A stretch of 64,000 nt of DNA, taken from Soonwooa sp032062245 (GTDB lineage Bacteria > Bacteroidota > Bacteroidia > Flavobacteriales > Weeksellaceae). A program made the translations under genes and the position numbers. This document shows positions 1 to 7,982 of this stretch, in pieces. Where the stretch lies: positions 62,001 through 126,000 of the forward strand of contig NZ_DAMBQF010000002.1 in assembly GCF_032062245.1 (NCBI RefSeq), in the 5' to 3' direction. Within the stretch, counting starts at the first letter, position 1, and every line of letters begins with the position of its first letter. The notes beneath the pieces were generated by a model. It was not told where the DNA came from and did no database searches. It saw only the letters and a list, made by a program, of their open reading frames with translations.

Positions 1-124
1 AATTATTTTCGTCTGGTGATGTTATCGTTTTAGGAAAAATATACCAGCTAATTGCTTGGGCTTGTTCTTTCCAAAATTCTTCTGTGTTGTCTTTACTTTG
101 TTGGATCAAATTGTCTGCATTCAT
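1..124 (-). CDS. acs: Acyl-CoA synthetase (acetyl-CoA synthetase-like), N-terminus only
   Basis: Only the first 41 codons are in the window; the gene runs off the left edge. The ATG is at 122-124. The visible protein has the patch EEFWKEQAQAISWY, which resembles the N-terminal 'FW...QA..I.W' block of acetyl-/propionyl-CoA synthetases, enzymes that activate acetate or propionate with ATP and CoA. No catalytic motif is visible, so the substrate is open. It is the last gene of a minus-strand run, 18 bp after the response regulator, and this position next to a symporter-type sensor kinase supports an acetate or propionate role. Confidence 0.6.
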   Translation of the reverse strand, partial: MNADNLIQQSKDNTEEFWKEQAQAISWYIFPKTITSPDENN

Positions 125-142
125 CTTTTTTCATTTTAGTAG

Positions 143-514
143 TTAGTGATTATTGTCGATTAACTCGTCGATTTGTTGGATAATTTGTTTAACCGAATAT
201 GGTTTTGTAAAATAAGCATCTGCTCCCAAATCATAAGCTTTCTGAATATCTTCAGGATTGTTTTTAGCAGAAACGAAAGCGACTTTAGTACTTTTCAGTT
301 TATCTTGTTTTTTTATTTCTTCTAAAGTAGAATAACCATCCAATTTGGGCATCATAATATCTAGCAGAATGAAGTCCGGTGTCAGCGTATTCAAGATTTC
401 TAAAACTTCGGAACCGTCTCTGGCAATGTAGACATTGTATCCATTTTTCCTAAAACTATATTCTAACGACATCAAAATCTTGTGTTCGTCATCGGCTATC
501 AAAATCGTTTTCAT
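143..514 (-). CDS. Receiver-only response regulator (CheY-like)
   Basis: A 123-residue protein made of a single receiver domain. The acidic pair D8-D9, phospho-acceptor D52 in LLDIMMPKLDG, S82 and K104 in TKP are all present, so phosphorylation chemistry should be intact. There is no DNA-binding or enzymatic output domain. The start overlaps the end of the kinase gene by 4 bp, so the two are translationally coupled and form a two-component pair. How it passes on the signal is not visible: a partner protein or a further phosphorelay step is needed. The sequence downstream is the acyl-CoA synthetase. Confidence 0.93.
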   Translation of the reverse strand: MKTILIADDEHKILMSLEYSFRKNGYNVYIARDGSEVLEILNTLTPDFILLDIMMPKLDGYSTLEEIKKQDKLKSTKVAFVSAKNNPEDIQKAYDLGADAYFTKPYSVKQIIQQIDELIDNNH

Positions 515-3207
515 AATTCCTCTTTTATGTTTTCGTGTTGTTGATTGGTGGGAAGGTTGATGTTAAAAGTAACGCCTAGACCACTATTTTCTGCATAGAT
601 GTTGCCACCATGCGCCAGCATTATATTTTTGCAAATGGCAAGCCCAAGTCCGCTGCCAATTGGTTTGATAATATTTTGATTATTGGATTGATAAAATTTG
701 TCAAATATCGAATCCAAATCGGTTTCTGGAATATGTTTTCCAGTGTTAAATATCTTAATGTTGAGATTATCGTTTTGTATTAAAAATTTAGTTTGTATCA
801 TCCCTTGTTCTTCGATGAATTTTAGTGCGTTGCCATAAATATTTTGAAAAACCTGTATCATTCTCGCTTCGTCGTAATGGAAGTTTTCGACAGACAAAAG
901 ATTCACCAAACTCAAATGGATATCGTTACTGTTTATTAAATGTAACAAAGGTTTTACTGCTTTTTGATAAGTTTCGATTATGTTGTTAAAGCCAATATTC
1001 AAAGGTGTTTTGCCGTGTTCCAGTTTATCAAGATACAAAATATCGTTGATGATTTCGCTAAGTCTGTCAGACTCTGTAATAATGTTATTGAGAAATTCTT
1101 TTTTAATTTCGGAAGGCATATCATCATCATCGGCGAGGATTTCGCCAGCAGCACGAATGGCAGTTATCGGCGTTCGCAATTCATGTGCAACACTATCCAA
1201 AAAATCGTCCTTCTGCTTGTCTTTAATGATAAGATGCTCGTTCGCAATTTGTAGTTTTTCTGAAAGCGATTTTAACTCATTTGATTTTTCAGTAAGTTTT
1301 TTGTTGGTGATAATATTTTCTTTTGATTCCTCAAGAATGTTAAGAACTTCAGGTAACGAAATTTTATCTTCTTTGGTCACACCTTCGATCAAGATTTTTG
1401 CAGAAGCGGTCCCAATTCGACCAGCCAGAAGGTTTTCAGAAAATTTAATAAAACGAGAATCAGCCGTTTCTACTTGGTTATTAATATTATATTTAAGATT
1501 AAAAACACGGAAAGCTTGTTCCGTTTTTTGAATACCTAAAAATCTTACTAAAATATTTTTGATGTCAGAAACATAAGCGGTTCCGCGCCATATAAAAGCA
1601 TTTTCATGATTTTGGATATACTTGTCGATGTCCACATAAAGTTCGGCGAAGTTTCGTTCTCTATAATCACCTTTAAGACTTACCGAAATAAAAGTGAAAA
1701 GTCCAGTATTAACCAAAAGGGACCAAAAGAAAATTTGACTTATCCTATCAAAATAAGGAATGTTGAATATTGCAAAAGTGTTGTAAAGCTCTCTTAAAAA
1801 ACCTTTGAACTCGTGGTTGTAAGAAAAGTAGTATTGTGGTAAGATTAACCCAAAATAACAAATTATAAGACCTGCAATTAGTCCAATAATTACGGCTTTC
1901 GAACTTCCTCTTTTCCAGAATATCGCACCAAAAAATGCTGGTGCCAATTGTGCAATTAATACAAAGGAGATAAGACCTACCGAAAATAATGAATTATCCA
2001 AAATGAAATATCTGTAGAAAATAAAAGATATAACAACAAGAATAAAAATACTAACTTTTCTAATATTGGTTATGCTTCGCGTATTTTCTGAAGCTTGGTT
2101 TTCTTTAAATTTTCCGATCCAACCAAAAGGTATAATAAGATTGTTAGAAAGCATAATCGACAAGCTAAGCGCAGAGATAATAATCATCGAAATGGACGAA
2201 CTTAATCCTCCTAAAAATACCAATACACTAATCCATTCTTTCCCAAAATGTAATGGGATTAAAATAGAATAAAATTCTGGATTAACCGCTTGTCCATCAA
2301 ATAAAACGCGGCCGCCCCACGCAATTGGAAATACAAAAAGATTAAAAACCAAAAGATATAATGGAAGAAACCAAAGTGCGGTTTTCAGATGTTTTTCTTG
2401 TCTGTTTTCAACGATACTTGTATGGAATTGTCTCGGCAAAAGGAAAAAAGCAGATATTGATAGTAAGCACATAATCAGCCAATTAAAACTTCCGCCAAGT
2501 CCGTTGAACGTATTTTTAGCATTAAAATCTGCAATTTTGGAAGCTTGGTCATAGATGTCGCTGTAACCATTGTAGACAAAGTAAGTCACAAAAACGCCTA
2601 ACAGTACGAGGAAAATGAGTTTTAATAGACTTTCTAAAGCAACAGCAGCGATGATGCCAAGACGCTTTTCGGAGGCGTCAACATATCGTGTTCCGTAATA
2701 TCCTGCGAACATTGCAATCATGATAACGACATAGGTTGCATTATCTGTTAATATGTTTTTTGAAGTCGGTGTATCAGTTAGTAGATGAAAGGTTTCTGAA
2801 ATTGCTTTAATCTGAAGTCCTATGTAAGGGATAATTGCAAAGATACATACCAAGGTTATCAACGCACCCAAGCCACGGCGGTTCCCATATCTTAATGAAA
2901 TGAAATCTGCTATACTGCTTATTTTGTTGACTTTTGCAATACGAATAATTTTAGAATTTATAAAAATCCAAGCTGGGATGATGATAACGGGTCCAATATA
3001 GATCGCTAGATATTGTAAACCCTGATTAACGGCTACACCTATACTGCCATAATAAGTCCAAGCCGTACAATATACAGCGATAGATAGTGAGTAGATGTAG
3101 GGATTGTTAACCCATATTTTACTTTTCTTTTTCTCGGCATGATGCGCCACGAAAAAAAGCAAAGCCAAATAGACGATAACAACTGCAAACAGAACAAGAC
3201 TATTCAT
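511..3207 (-). CDS. Sodium:solute symporter-histidine kinase fusion (CbrA/CrbS type)
   Basis: An 898-residue membrane sensor. Residues 1 to about 510 form a multi-helix symporter-like domain with the typical SIAVYCTAWTYYGSIG segment near residue 42. A linker and coiled coil (about 620-665) follow, then a HisKA domain with phospho-acceptor H675 (in SVAHELRTP) and a HATPase_c domain with an N-box around N789/N793 and the glycine loop GSGLGLA at 851-857. In Pseudomonas and Vibrio the related CbrA and CrbS kinases govern carbon use, and CrbS controls acs. Here the gene sits between a small membrane protein (8-bp overlap) and a receiver protein, upstream of acs, so sensing of a carboxylate is likely. 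Whether the symporter part still transports is unknown. Confidence 0.93.
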   Translation of the reverse strand: MNSLVLFAVVIVYLALLFFVAHHAEKKKSKIWVNNPYIYSLSIAVYCTAWTYYGSIGVAVNQGLQYLAIYIGPVIIIPAWIFINSKIIRIAKVNKISSIADFISLRYGNRRGLGALITLVCIFAIIPYIGLQIKAISETFHLLTDTPTSKNILTDNATYVVIMIAMFAGYYGTRYVDASEKRLGIIAAVALESLLKLIFLVLLGVFVTYFVYNGYSDIYDQASKIADFNAKNTFNGLGGSFNWLIMCLLSISAFFLLPRQFHTSIVENRQEKHLKTALWFLPLYLLVFNLFVFPIAWGGRVLFDGQAVNPEFYSILIPLHFGKEWISVLVFLGGLSSSISMIIISALSLSIMLSNNLIIPFGWIGKFKENQASENTRSITNIRKVSIFILVVISFIFYRYFILDNSLFSVGLISFVLIAQLAPAFFGAIFWKRGSSKAVIIGLIAGLIICYFGLILPQYYFSYNHEFKGFLRELYNTFAIFNIPYFDRISQIFFWSLLVNTGLFTFISVSLKGDYRERNFAELYVDIDKYIQNHENAFIWRGTAYVSDIKNILVRFLGIQKTEQAFRVFNLKYNINNQVETADSRFIKFSENLLAGRIGTASAKILIEGVTKEDKISLPEVLNILEESKENIITNKKLTEKSNELKSLSEKLQIANEHLIIKDKQKDDFLDSVAHELRTPITAIRAAGEILADDDDMPSEIKKEFLNNIITESDRLSEIINDILYLDKLEHGKTPLNIGFNNIIETYQKAVKPLLHLINSNDIHLSLVNLLSVENFHYDEARMIQVFQNIYGNALKFIEEQGMIQTKFLIQNDNLNIKIFNTGKHIPETDLDSIFDKFYQSNNQNIIKPIGSGLGLAICKNIMLAHGGNIYAENSGLGVTFNINLPTNQQHENIKEEL

Positions 3208-3394
3208 CGTACTTTTTTATAACAACTAATGAAAATATTATCGAAAAAATCCAAACGCCAAATAGGTAAGTGTATATTTCAGGAAGCCCAAAAAGCTTGT
3301 TCGAAGAATTGAAAAGCAATATGATTGGTGCGCTAAACAAGAGAAGTAAAGCGAAACTAAGTAAAACTAATTTCTGTTCGTGTCGTTTTTTCAT
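3200..3394 (-). CDS. Small two-helix membrane protein preceding the symporter-kinase
   Basis: A 64-residue protein starting MKKRHEQK at the ATG 3392-3394. A start 48 bp upstream is possible but adds a polar, unlikely leader. Two hydrophobic helices (about 8-27 and 38-57) are separated by a short polar loop, ending in KKYDE. Its 3' end overlaps the kinase start by 8 bp, so coupled translation is expected. The arrangement recalls E. coli yjcH-actP, where a tiny two-helix protein precedes an acetate symporter. That comparison is by size and position only; no family was recognised with certainty. Confidence 0.7.
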   Translation of the reverse strand: MKKRHEQKLVLLSFALLLLFSAPIILLFNSSNKLFGLPEIYTYLFGVWIFSIIFSLVVIKKYDE

Positions 3395-3454
3395 ATTTTT
3401 ATAGAAACCACACAAAGACCAAAATCTTTGCGTGGTTTTCAAAGGAAATGAATA

Positions 3455-3682
3455 TTACATTTTGTCTTTCGAATAGTCGCCCGATAGAGCATAATATCCA
3501 AAAACTGCTAATCCACCAGATATAATTGGCATTAAAATAAATAAGATAATAATCCCAAATACCAAATCTTCTTGTTTGCCTGATGTTAATTTTGGAATCC
3601 CCATTTCTGTAATCCCGAAATAACCGACAACTAAAGCTAAAAGTATCCAAACGATGCCTAATATTTTTTTTAATCCATCCAT
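3455..3682 (-). CDS. Small two-helix membrane protein next to MFS transporter
   Basis: A 75-residue protein, MDGLKKILGIVWILLALVVG..., with one hydrophobic helix at about 7-24, a polar stretch containing PKLTSGKQED, and a second helix at about 41-65 ending in the charged tail SGDYSKDKM. It lies 54 bp after the MFS gene and 60 bp before the next small membrane gene on the same strand. Position suggests an accessory subunit of the transporter or of the sensor kinase. Function not recognised. Confidence 0.7.
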   Translation of the reverse strand: MDGLKKILGIVWILLALVVGYFGITEMGIPKLTSGKQEDLVFGIIILFILMPIISGGLAVFGYYALSGDYSKDKM

Positions 3683-3736
3683 AATAATGATTGTTTTAAA
3701 GTTAAGAATTTTTGAGTTTGATTTGTGATTTCAAAC

Positions 3737-5317
3737 CTAATCTTTGATGTTATTTTTATTTTTTAAATAGATAAGACCAATTACTAAACAGACAGACGCT
3801 ACAATAATAGGATACCAAAGACCTTCTAGATACCATTGTGCGTGTCCAGCTTCTTTACCAGCTGTAACCAGATAAGTTGCAACTGCGGGCAAAAGTCCTC
3901 CGAAAATTCCGTTTCCGATATGATATGGTAAAGACATGGAGGTGTAACGAATTCGGATCGGGAACATCTCAACCAAAAATGCTGCTACAGGACCATAAAC
4001 CATTGTTACAAAGACAACTTGGATAAAAACCAAAAATATGAGCAGCCACTTAGTATCATCATTTATTGAAATTGTTGTGTTAACAGTCGCAACTTCAGGT
4101 TTGTTATCTTTTAAGACAGGCGTTGCTAAAGAAGACCAATGCACGACACTGTCTTTTTTAACTTTAAAACCGTCGGTATAATTGGTTTCTTTATGATAAG
4201 TTATAATACTGTCGCCAGCAATTTTGTCATGGATTTTGGAAGTTCGAGATTCTTTAATACCATTTGTAGCAACTACTTTTCCTTCGAGATTAACGGATTT
4301 AAACATCTTATCATAGATTGGTCTGTAAGAAAGTACCGCAATTAACATCCCGATTAACATAATCGGTTTTCGTCCAACTTTATCCGATAACCATCCGAAC
4401 AAAACAAATAACGGTGTACCAAGTAGTAATGCAATCGCCATTAACGAGTCAACTTGTGCCGAGTCAACATTCATTACTTTTTGGATGAAACTCATAGCGT
4501 AGAATTGCCCAGTATACCAGACAACACCTTGTCCCATAACAGCACCGAATAATGCTAACAAGACAAATTTGAAATTATAACGATTTCCGAAAGATTCTTT
4601 AAGTGGGTTAGTTGATGTTTTTCCTTCTTTTTTAGCTTTAGCAAAAAGTGGAGACTCCTTCATGTTTTTACGAATGATGTAAGAAACACCAACCATTAAT
4701 ATTGAAATCCAAAAAGGAACTCGCCATCCCCAAGTATCAAAATCATCATGAGAAAGCGTTGTTTTTGTAATTAAAATAACAATTAATGAAATGAAAAGTC
4801 CAACCGTTGCAGTAGTCTGGATCCATGATGTCCAATAACCACGACGATGCGGTTGTGCATATTCTGCAACATAAGTTGCGGCGCCACCATATTCGCCACC
4901 AAGTGCTAAACCTTGTAAAAGTCTCAGGATTAAAACTAATACAGGTGCCATAAAACCTATGGTTTCATAAGATGGAATACAACCAATAAGAAATGTTGAA
5001 AATCCCATGATAAGTAAAGTCACCAGAAACGTATATTTTCTGCCAATCATATCGCCTAATCGTCCAAAGAATAATGCACCGAAAGGTCTTACGACAAATC
5101 CGGCCGCAAAAGTTGCTAAGGTCGAAAGAAACGCCGCTGTAGGATTATCTGCTGGGAAGAATTTTGTGGACAGCACCACGGCAAGACTTCCAAAAATGTA
5201 GAAATCATACCATTCTATTAAAGTCCCTAATGAGGAAGCTGTAATAACGCTCCAGATCGTTTTGTTTTTTTGCTTCTCACTCATGTTTTCGTAAGAATCT
5301 TGTTGTAGTTCGCTCAT
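3737..5317 (-). CDS. MFS transporter, metabolite:proton symporter family
   Basis: A 526-residue inner-membrane carrier. The motif GRLGDMIGRK (85-94) between helices 2 and 3 and the matching GWLSDKVGRKPIM (308-320) are classic MFS signatures, and the N-terminal EWYDFYIFG block (35-43) is typical of the ProP/KgtP/ShiA (MHS) branch that imports organic acids, betaines or similar solutes. A polar insertion of about 84 residues (339-422) sits between the helix after the second motif and the next helix, which explains the length beyond the usual 430-450. It is 40 bp downstream of the porin, so outer- and inner-membrane uptake are probably co-expressed. The substrate cannot be read from sequence. 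Confidence 0.9.
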   Translation of the reverse strand: MSELQQDSYENMSEKQKNKTIWSVITASSLGTLIEWYDFYIFGSLAVVLSTKFFPADNPTAAFLSTLATFAAGFVVRPFGALFFGRLGDMIGRKYTFLVTLLIMGFSTFLIGCIPSYETIGFMAPVLVLILRLLQGLALGGEYGGAATYVAEYAQPHRRGYWTSWIQTTATVGLFISLIVILITKTTLSHDDFDTWGWRVPFWISILMVGVSYIIRKNMKESPLFAKAKKEGKTSTNPLKESFGNRYNFKFVLLALFGAVMGQGVVWYTGQFYAMSFIQKVMNVDSAQVDSLMAIALLLGTPLFVLFGWLSDKVGRKPIMLIGMLIAVLSYRPIYDKMFKSVNLEGKVVATNGIKESRTSKIHDKIAGDSIITYHKETNYTDGFKVKKDSVVHWSSLATPVLKDNKPEVATVNTTISINDDTKWLLIFLVFIQVVFVTMVYGPVAAFLVEMFPIRIRYTSMSLPYHIGNGIFGGLLPAVATYLVTAGKEAGHAQWYLEGLWYPIIVASVCLVIGLIYLKNKNNIKD

Positions 5318-5357
5318 ATTAGTTTGATTTTGGATTTAGTATTTTTTTTAAATAGTA

Positions 5358-6677
5358 TTAAAATGAGTACATCACACGAAGCATAGCTCGGAAGTTGCCG
5401 ACATTTGTTATTCTTCCGCCAGCTGTTGCATCATTTTGTGTGTCACCATATTTTGCGGCTGTATATTCTAGTTCTGGTGCGATGTTAAATTTGTTTTGTT
5501 TAAATTCTAGGCGGACAGAAGCGCGCCATACGTTATCTAGAAGTCTAGTTCCTGAGATACCTCGCATGTAAAGGTTTTTGTATCCCTCGTCTACGCCAGA
5601 GTTTTTGGTATATCCAAAGAAAATTCCGGGTGCTATTTTTTCATTATTACTTGCAAGGTCAAGCCAGAAAGATGACGTTTTTGTAGGCTTGTAGCTTTCT
5701 TGACCATTGGCTTGCTCGTAACCAGCAAAGCCTCCAATCATAACAAGATGATGAAGATTTCCACCAGTTATCCCATAAAGTTTAGCAGAGAATTTAGAAT
5801 CAGAATATTTGAAGTAAGCTAAATAAGCAGCAGCGTTTAGTTTCTCGGTTGAGACCAGATTGTTACTTTCGATAACAGGTTTTAATGATTGATATTCTGC
5901 TGCAATACCAGCGATAATATTTTTATGTTTGTATTGAAGTTGTCCGTGGAACGTTGGCATCACCGAATTAATTGTTGCGCTATTTGTAAAAGCGCCCGTG
6001 GCATTAGCCGTCTGGAATTCCCGATCTTTATAAGCAACAGCGGTAAAAGATAAGTCATCTGTTAATTTTTGAGTAAGTTTTATTTGACCTGCCCATCCAA
6101 AAGGATTGAATAGAATACCTGTATTAAAATTCGCAACACCTGGATAAACTTCTGGGATAAAAGAAGGATACCAAGTTTGTCCAAATGTTAGACTCGTTTT
6201 TGGCCAAGCCAAAGTAGCGTAAGCGTGTCGCAATCTTAGAAGCCCGATGCTTCCACTTCCTGCCGAAGATTTATTGATTTCAGTATTTCCAAAAAAGTCA
6301 GCTTCAATTTTTCCACTTGCTTTTGCGCCCCAAACATTTGGCCCTTTTATGTTGAGGCCGACTCTAGTGGTGATGGATAAAAAATTGCTGGCCGCAGCGC
6401 TATTGATATCGTTGCCGTTAGCATCTAGTTTTTCATCCAGAGGATAAAGGTTGAGATTATATTCTCGAGAGTAGGCAGACTGTCGACTGTCAAAATTATA
6501 TTCCGTCCTTACCCAACCATAAGTCGAAACTTCCCATTCTTTGATTTTATTTTTTTCTGCTTCTAAGCTTTCGATGCGTTTGAGAAGGTCAGAAGTGCTA
6601 ATGCTGTCTTGTGCTTTTGTTTGTGAAAGTATTAATGATATTGATAATATCGTTAATGATTTTATTATATTTTTCAT
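5358..6677 (-). CDS. Outer-membrane porin, DcaP-like
   Basis: A 439-residue protein with a signal peptide (hydrophobic run to about residue 20, ending QTKA|QDS), then a short charged heptad-type helix (about 25-46, LLKRIESLEAEKNKIKEW), then repeated amphipathic beta strands ending in the aromatic C-terminus LRVMYSF of outer-membrane barrels. A coiled-coil start followed by a barrel and the FGQTWYPSF segment fits DcaP-like porins, which pass small carboxylates in other bacteria. It is the first gene of the minus-strand uptake run. The family name is a judgement from architecture; a different porin family is possible. Confidence 0.8.
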   Translation of the reverse strand: MKNIIKSLTILSISLILSQTKAQDSISTSDLLKRIESLEAEKNKIKEWEVSTYGWVRTEYNFDSRQSAYSREYNLNLYPLDEKLDANGNDINSAAASNFLSITTRVGLNIKGPNVWGAKASGKIEADFFGNTEINKSSAGSGSIGLLRLRHAYATLAWPKTSLTFGQTWYPSFIPEVYPGVANFNTGILFNPFGWAGQIKLTQKLTDDLSFTAVAYKDREFQTANATGAFTNSATINSVMPTFHGQLQYKHKNIIAGIAAEYQSLKPVIESNNLVSTEKLNAAAYLAYFKYSDSKFSAKLYGITGGNLHHLVMIGGFAGYEQANGQESYKPTKTSSFWLDLASNNEKIAPGIFFGYTKNSGVDEGYKNLYMRGISGTRLLDNVWRASVRLEFKQNKFNIAPELEYTAAKYGDTQNDATAGGRITNVGNFRAMLRVMYSF

Positions 6678-6700
6678 GAATTATTAATTATTTGATGTGT

Positions 6701-6719
6701 AATTTGGTGTTGCCAAATT
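6701..6719. promoter_or_regulatory. Inverted repeat upstream of the porin operon, candidate operator
   Basis: AATTTGG-TGTTG-CCAAATT is a perfect 7-bp inverted repeat centred about 33 bp upstream of the porin ATG. On the minus strand it overlaps a weak TA...TTTG promoter-like word, so a bound regulator would be able to block initiation. No cognate factor is evident. The only nearby DNA-binding gene is the zinc-ribbon/HTH protein just upstream. Confidence 0.35.
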
Positions 6720-6804
6720 GTAATTAATAATTCGTTTACGAAAATTTAATATATATTTTTGCTAAGACTATATTTTAGTGAATTTTTTAAACAAATATTT
6801 TTAC

Positions 6805-7218
6805 CTATTTCTTGAATCTTTCCCATTTAATGAGCATGTATTTGTCTGCAAATTCAGTAATAATTAAACCCGAGTTTTTGATATTATTTTCTTGCGAAAG
6901 ATATTCAATTAACTCATTTTGTTTCAATATTTTATACACTGGGTGAAAGTCGGAGTGAGGTGGTCTTGTGATGTTGTATTTCTTTATCCACGAGCTGATT
7001 GTAACGTGTGATACACCAATAATTCTCTCGATCTCGCGGAAACTTAATCCTTCCAAATACAGCTGTAATGCCTTTGTTACGTAATAATCGTCGATCTGTT
7101 TTCCTAGTTTTTTAACCGTGAAATAATAGTTGCAATCTTTACACAGAAAACGTTGTTTGTCGTTAATTATTCCACTTTTTACGACATTGTTTTGATTACA
7201 TTTTGGGCAAGACTTCAT
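6805..7218 (-). CDS. Zinc-ribbon plus helix-turn-helix protein related to IS1-type InsA
   Basis: A 137-residue protein. A C4 zinc ribbon is visible at the N-terminus: CPKC at 4-7 and CKDC at 27-30. It is followed by a helix-turn-helix (about 55-75, LSFREIERIIGVSHVTISSWIKKY) like the N-terminal DNA-binding part of IS1/IS1595 transposases. The remaining ~60 residues show no DDE nuclease domain. No terminal inverted repeats or second transposase gene lie alongside. It is divergently placed to the arginine operon with 167 bp between. Either it is a domesticated transposase-derived regulator or a lone remnant; the intact reading frame favours a functioning DNA-binding protein. Confidence 0.7.
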   Translation of the reverse strand: MKSCPKCNQNNVVKSGIINDKQRFLCKDCNYYFTVKKLGKQIDDYYVTKALQLYLEGLSFREIERIIGVSHVTISSWIKKYNITRPPHSDFHPVYKILKQNELIEYLSQENNIKNSGLIITEFADKYMLIKWERFKK

Positions 7219-7329
7219 ATAACTATATTATTTTAGCAAATATATAATAATTTAGCAAAAATATGTTTTAAGATTAAATAGATAAAATATCTTTAATAAA
7301 AATTTAATAAACAAAAAATATCTAAATAA

Positions 7330-7362
7330 TTTGTTTTTAAAAGAAATTATGTTTTATATTTG
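7330..7362 (+). promoter_or_regulatory. Promoter of the arginine operon
   Basis: A Bacteroidota-type promoter: TTTG at 7330-7333, a 21-bp spacer, and TATATTTG at 7355-7362 (consensus TAnnTTTG). The expected start of transcription, a few bases downstream, leaves a leader of roughly 17-20 nt before the ATG at 7386. Confidence 0.6.
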
Positions 7363-7385
7363 CGTCTTTAATTAGATATAAGTCA

Positions 7386-7982
7386 ATGAAAATAGAAATT
7401 TCCTCAGAAAAACATTTGCATTACGCAGAGGAAATCAAACAGGAGATGGCGGACTCGGCCAAAATTAGAGGGACGGGCATTGCGCAAAGAACAGTTGACT
7501 TTTTGCGTCAAAAAATGCTGGAAGGAAGTGCGGTTTTAGCGATCGAAGAAGATGGTCGCTGGGCAGGATTTTGCTATTTGTCAGTATGGAGTGATGGCGA
7601 ATTTGTAGCGAATTCTGGGATGATTGTTTCTCCTAATTTTAGGAAAAGAGGTATAGCGAAAATGATGAAAGCTAAGATTTTCGAATTCTCACGCATCAAA
7701 TTTCCAGAAGCTAAAATTTTTAGCTTAACAACAGGACTTGCGGTGATGAAGATTAACTCCGATTTGGGTTATCAGCCTGTAACATATTCCGAAATTACAA
7801 AAGATGAAACTTTTTGGGAAGGTTGCAAAAGTTGTGTCAATTATGATGTGTTGAAGAGTAAAAATAGAGAAAATTGTTTGTGTACAGCGATGTTGTACTC
7901 GCCAAGCAAGAAGAAAATTTTATTTAATTCTAATTATACAAAAAATACAAAAGATGAAGAAAGGTGTAGTGTTGGCATTTAG
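7386..7982 (+). CDS. GNAT acyltransferase, candidate N-acyl-glutamate synthase (first arginine step)
   Basis: A 198-residue GCN5-type acetyltransferase. The acyl-CoA pyrophosphate loop RKRGIA is at 86-91, after the beta strand SGMIVSPNF. It opens the arginine operon, and no other argA/argJ-like gene is present, so it probably makes the N-acyl-glutamate that ArgB phosphorylates. Because ArgF' here is predicted to use succinylated substrate, succinyl-CoA may be the donor. Unusual for a GNAT, the C-terminal part holds four cysteines, C147-C150 and C164-C166, arranged CX2C-X13-CXC, which could bind a metal. The 3' end overlaps argG by 29 bp. Function is inferred from operon position. Confidence 0.75.
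   Translation: MKIEISSEKHLHYAEEIKQEMADSAKIRGTGIAQRTVDFLRQKMLEGSAVLAIEEDGRWAGFCYLSVWSDGEFVANSGMIVSPNFRKRGIAKMMKAKIFEFSRIKFPEAKIFSLTTGLAVMKINSDLGYQPVTYSEITKDETFWEGCKSCVNYDVLKSKNRENCLCTAMLYSPSKKKILFNSNYTKNTKDEERCSVGI

Noticed and set aside
980..1531. 183-codon plus-strand frame inside the symporter-kinase
   Set aside because: Lies opposite a convincing full-length kinase; Ser/Leu-rich product typical of an antisense shadow.
6805..7218. Intact insertion sequence
   Set aside because: No DDE domain, terminal inverted repeats or target duplication found around the gene.
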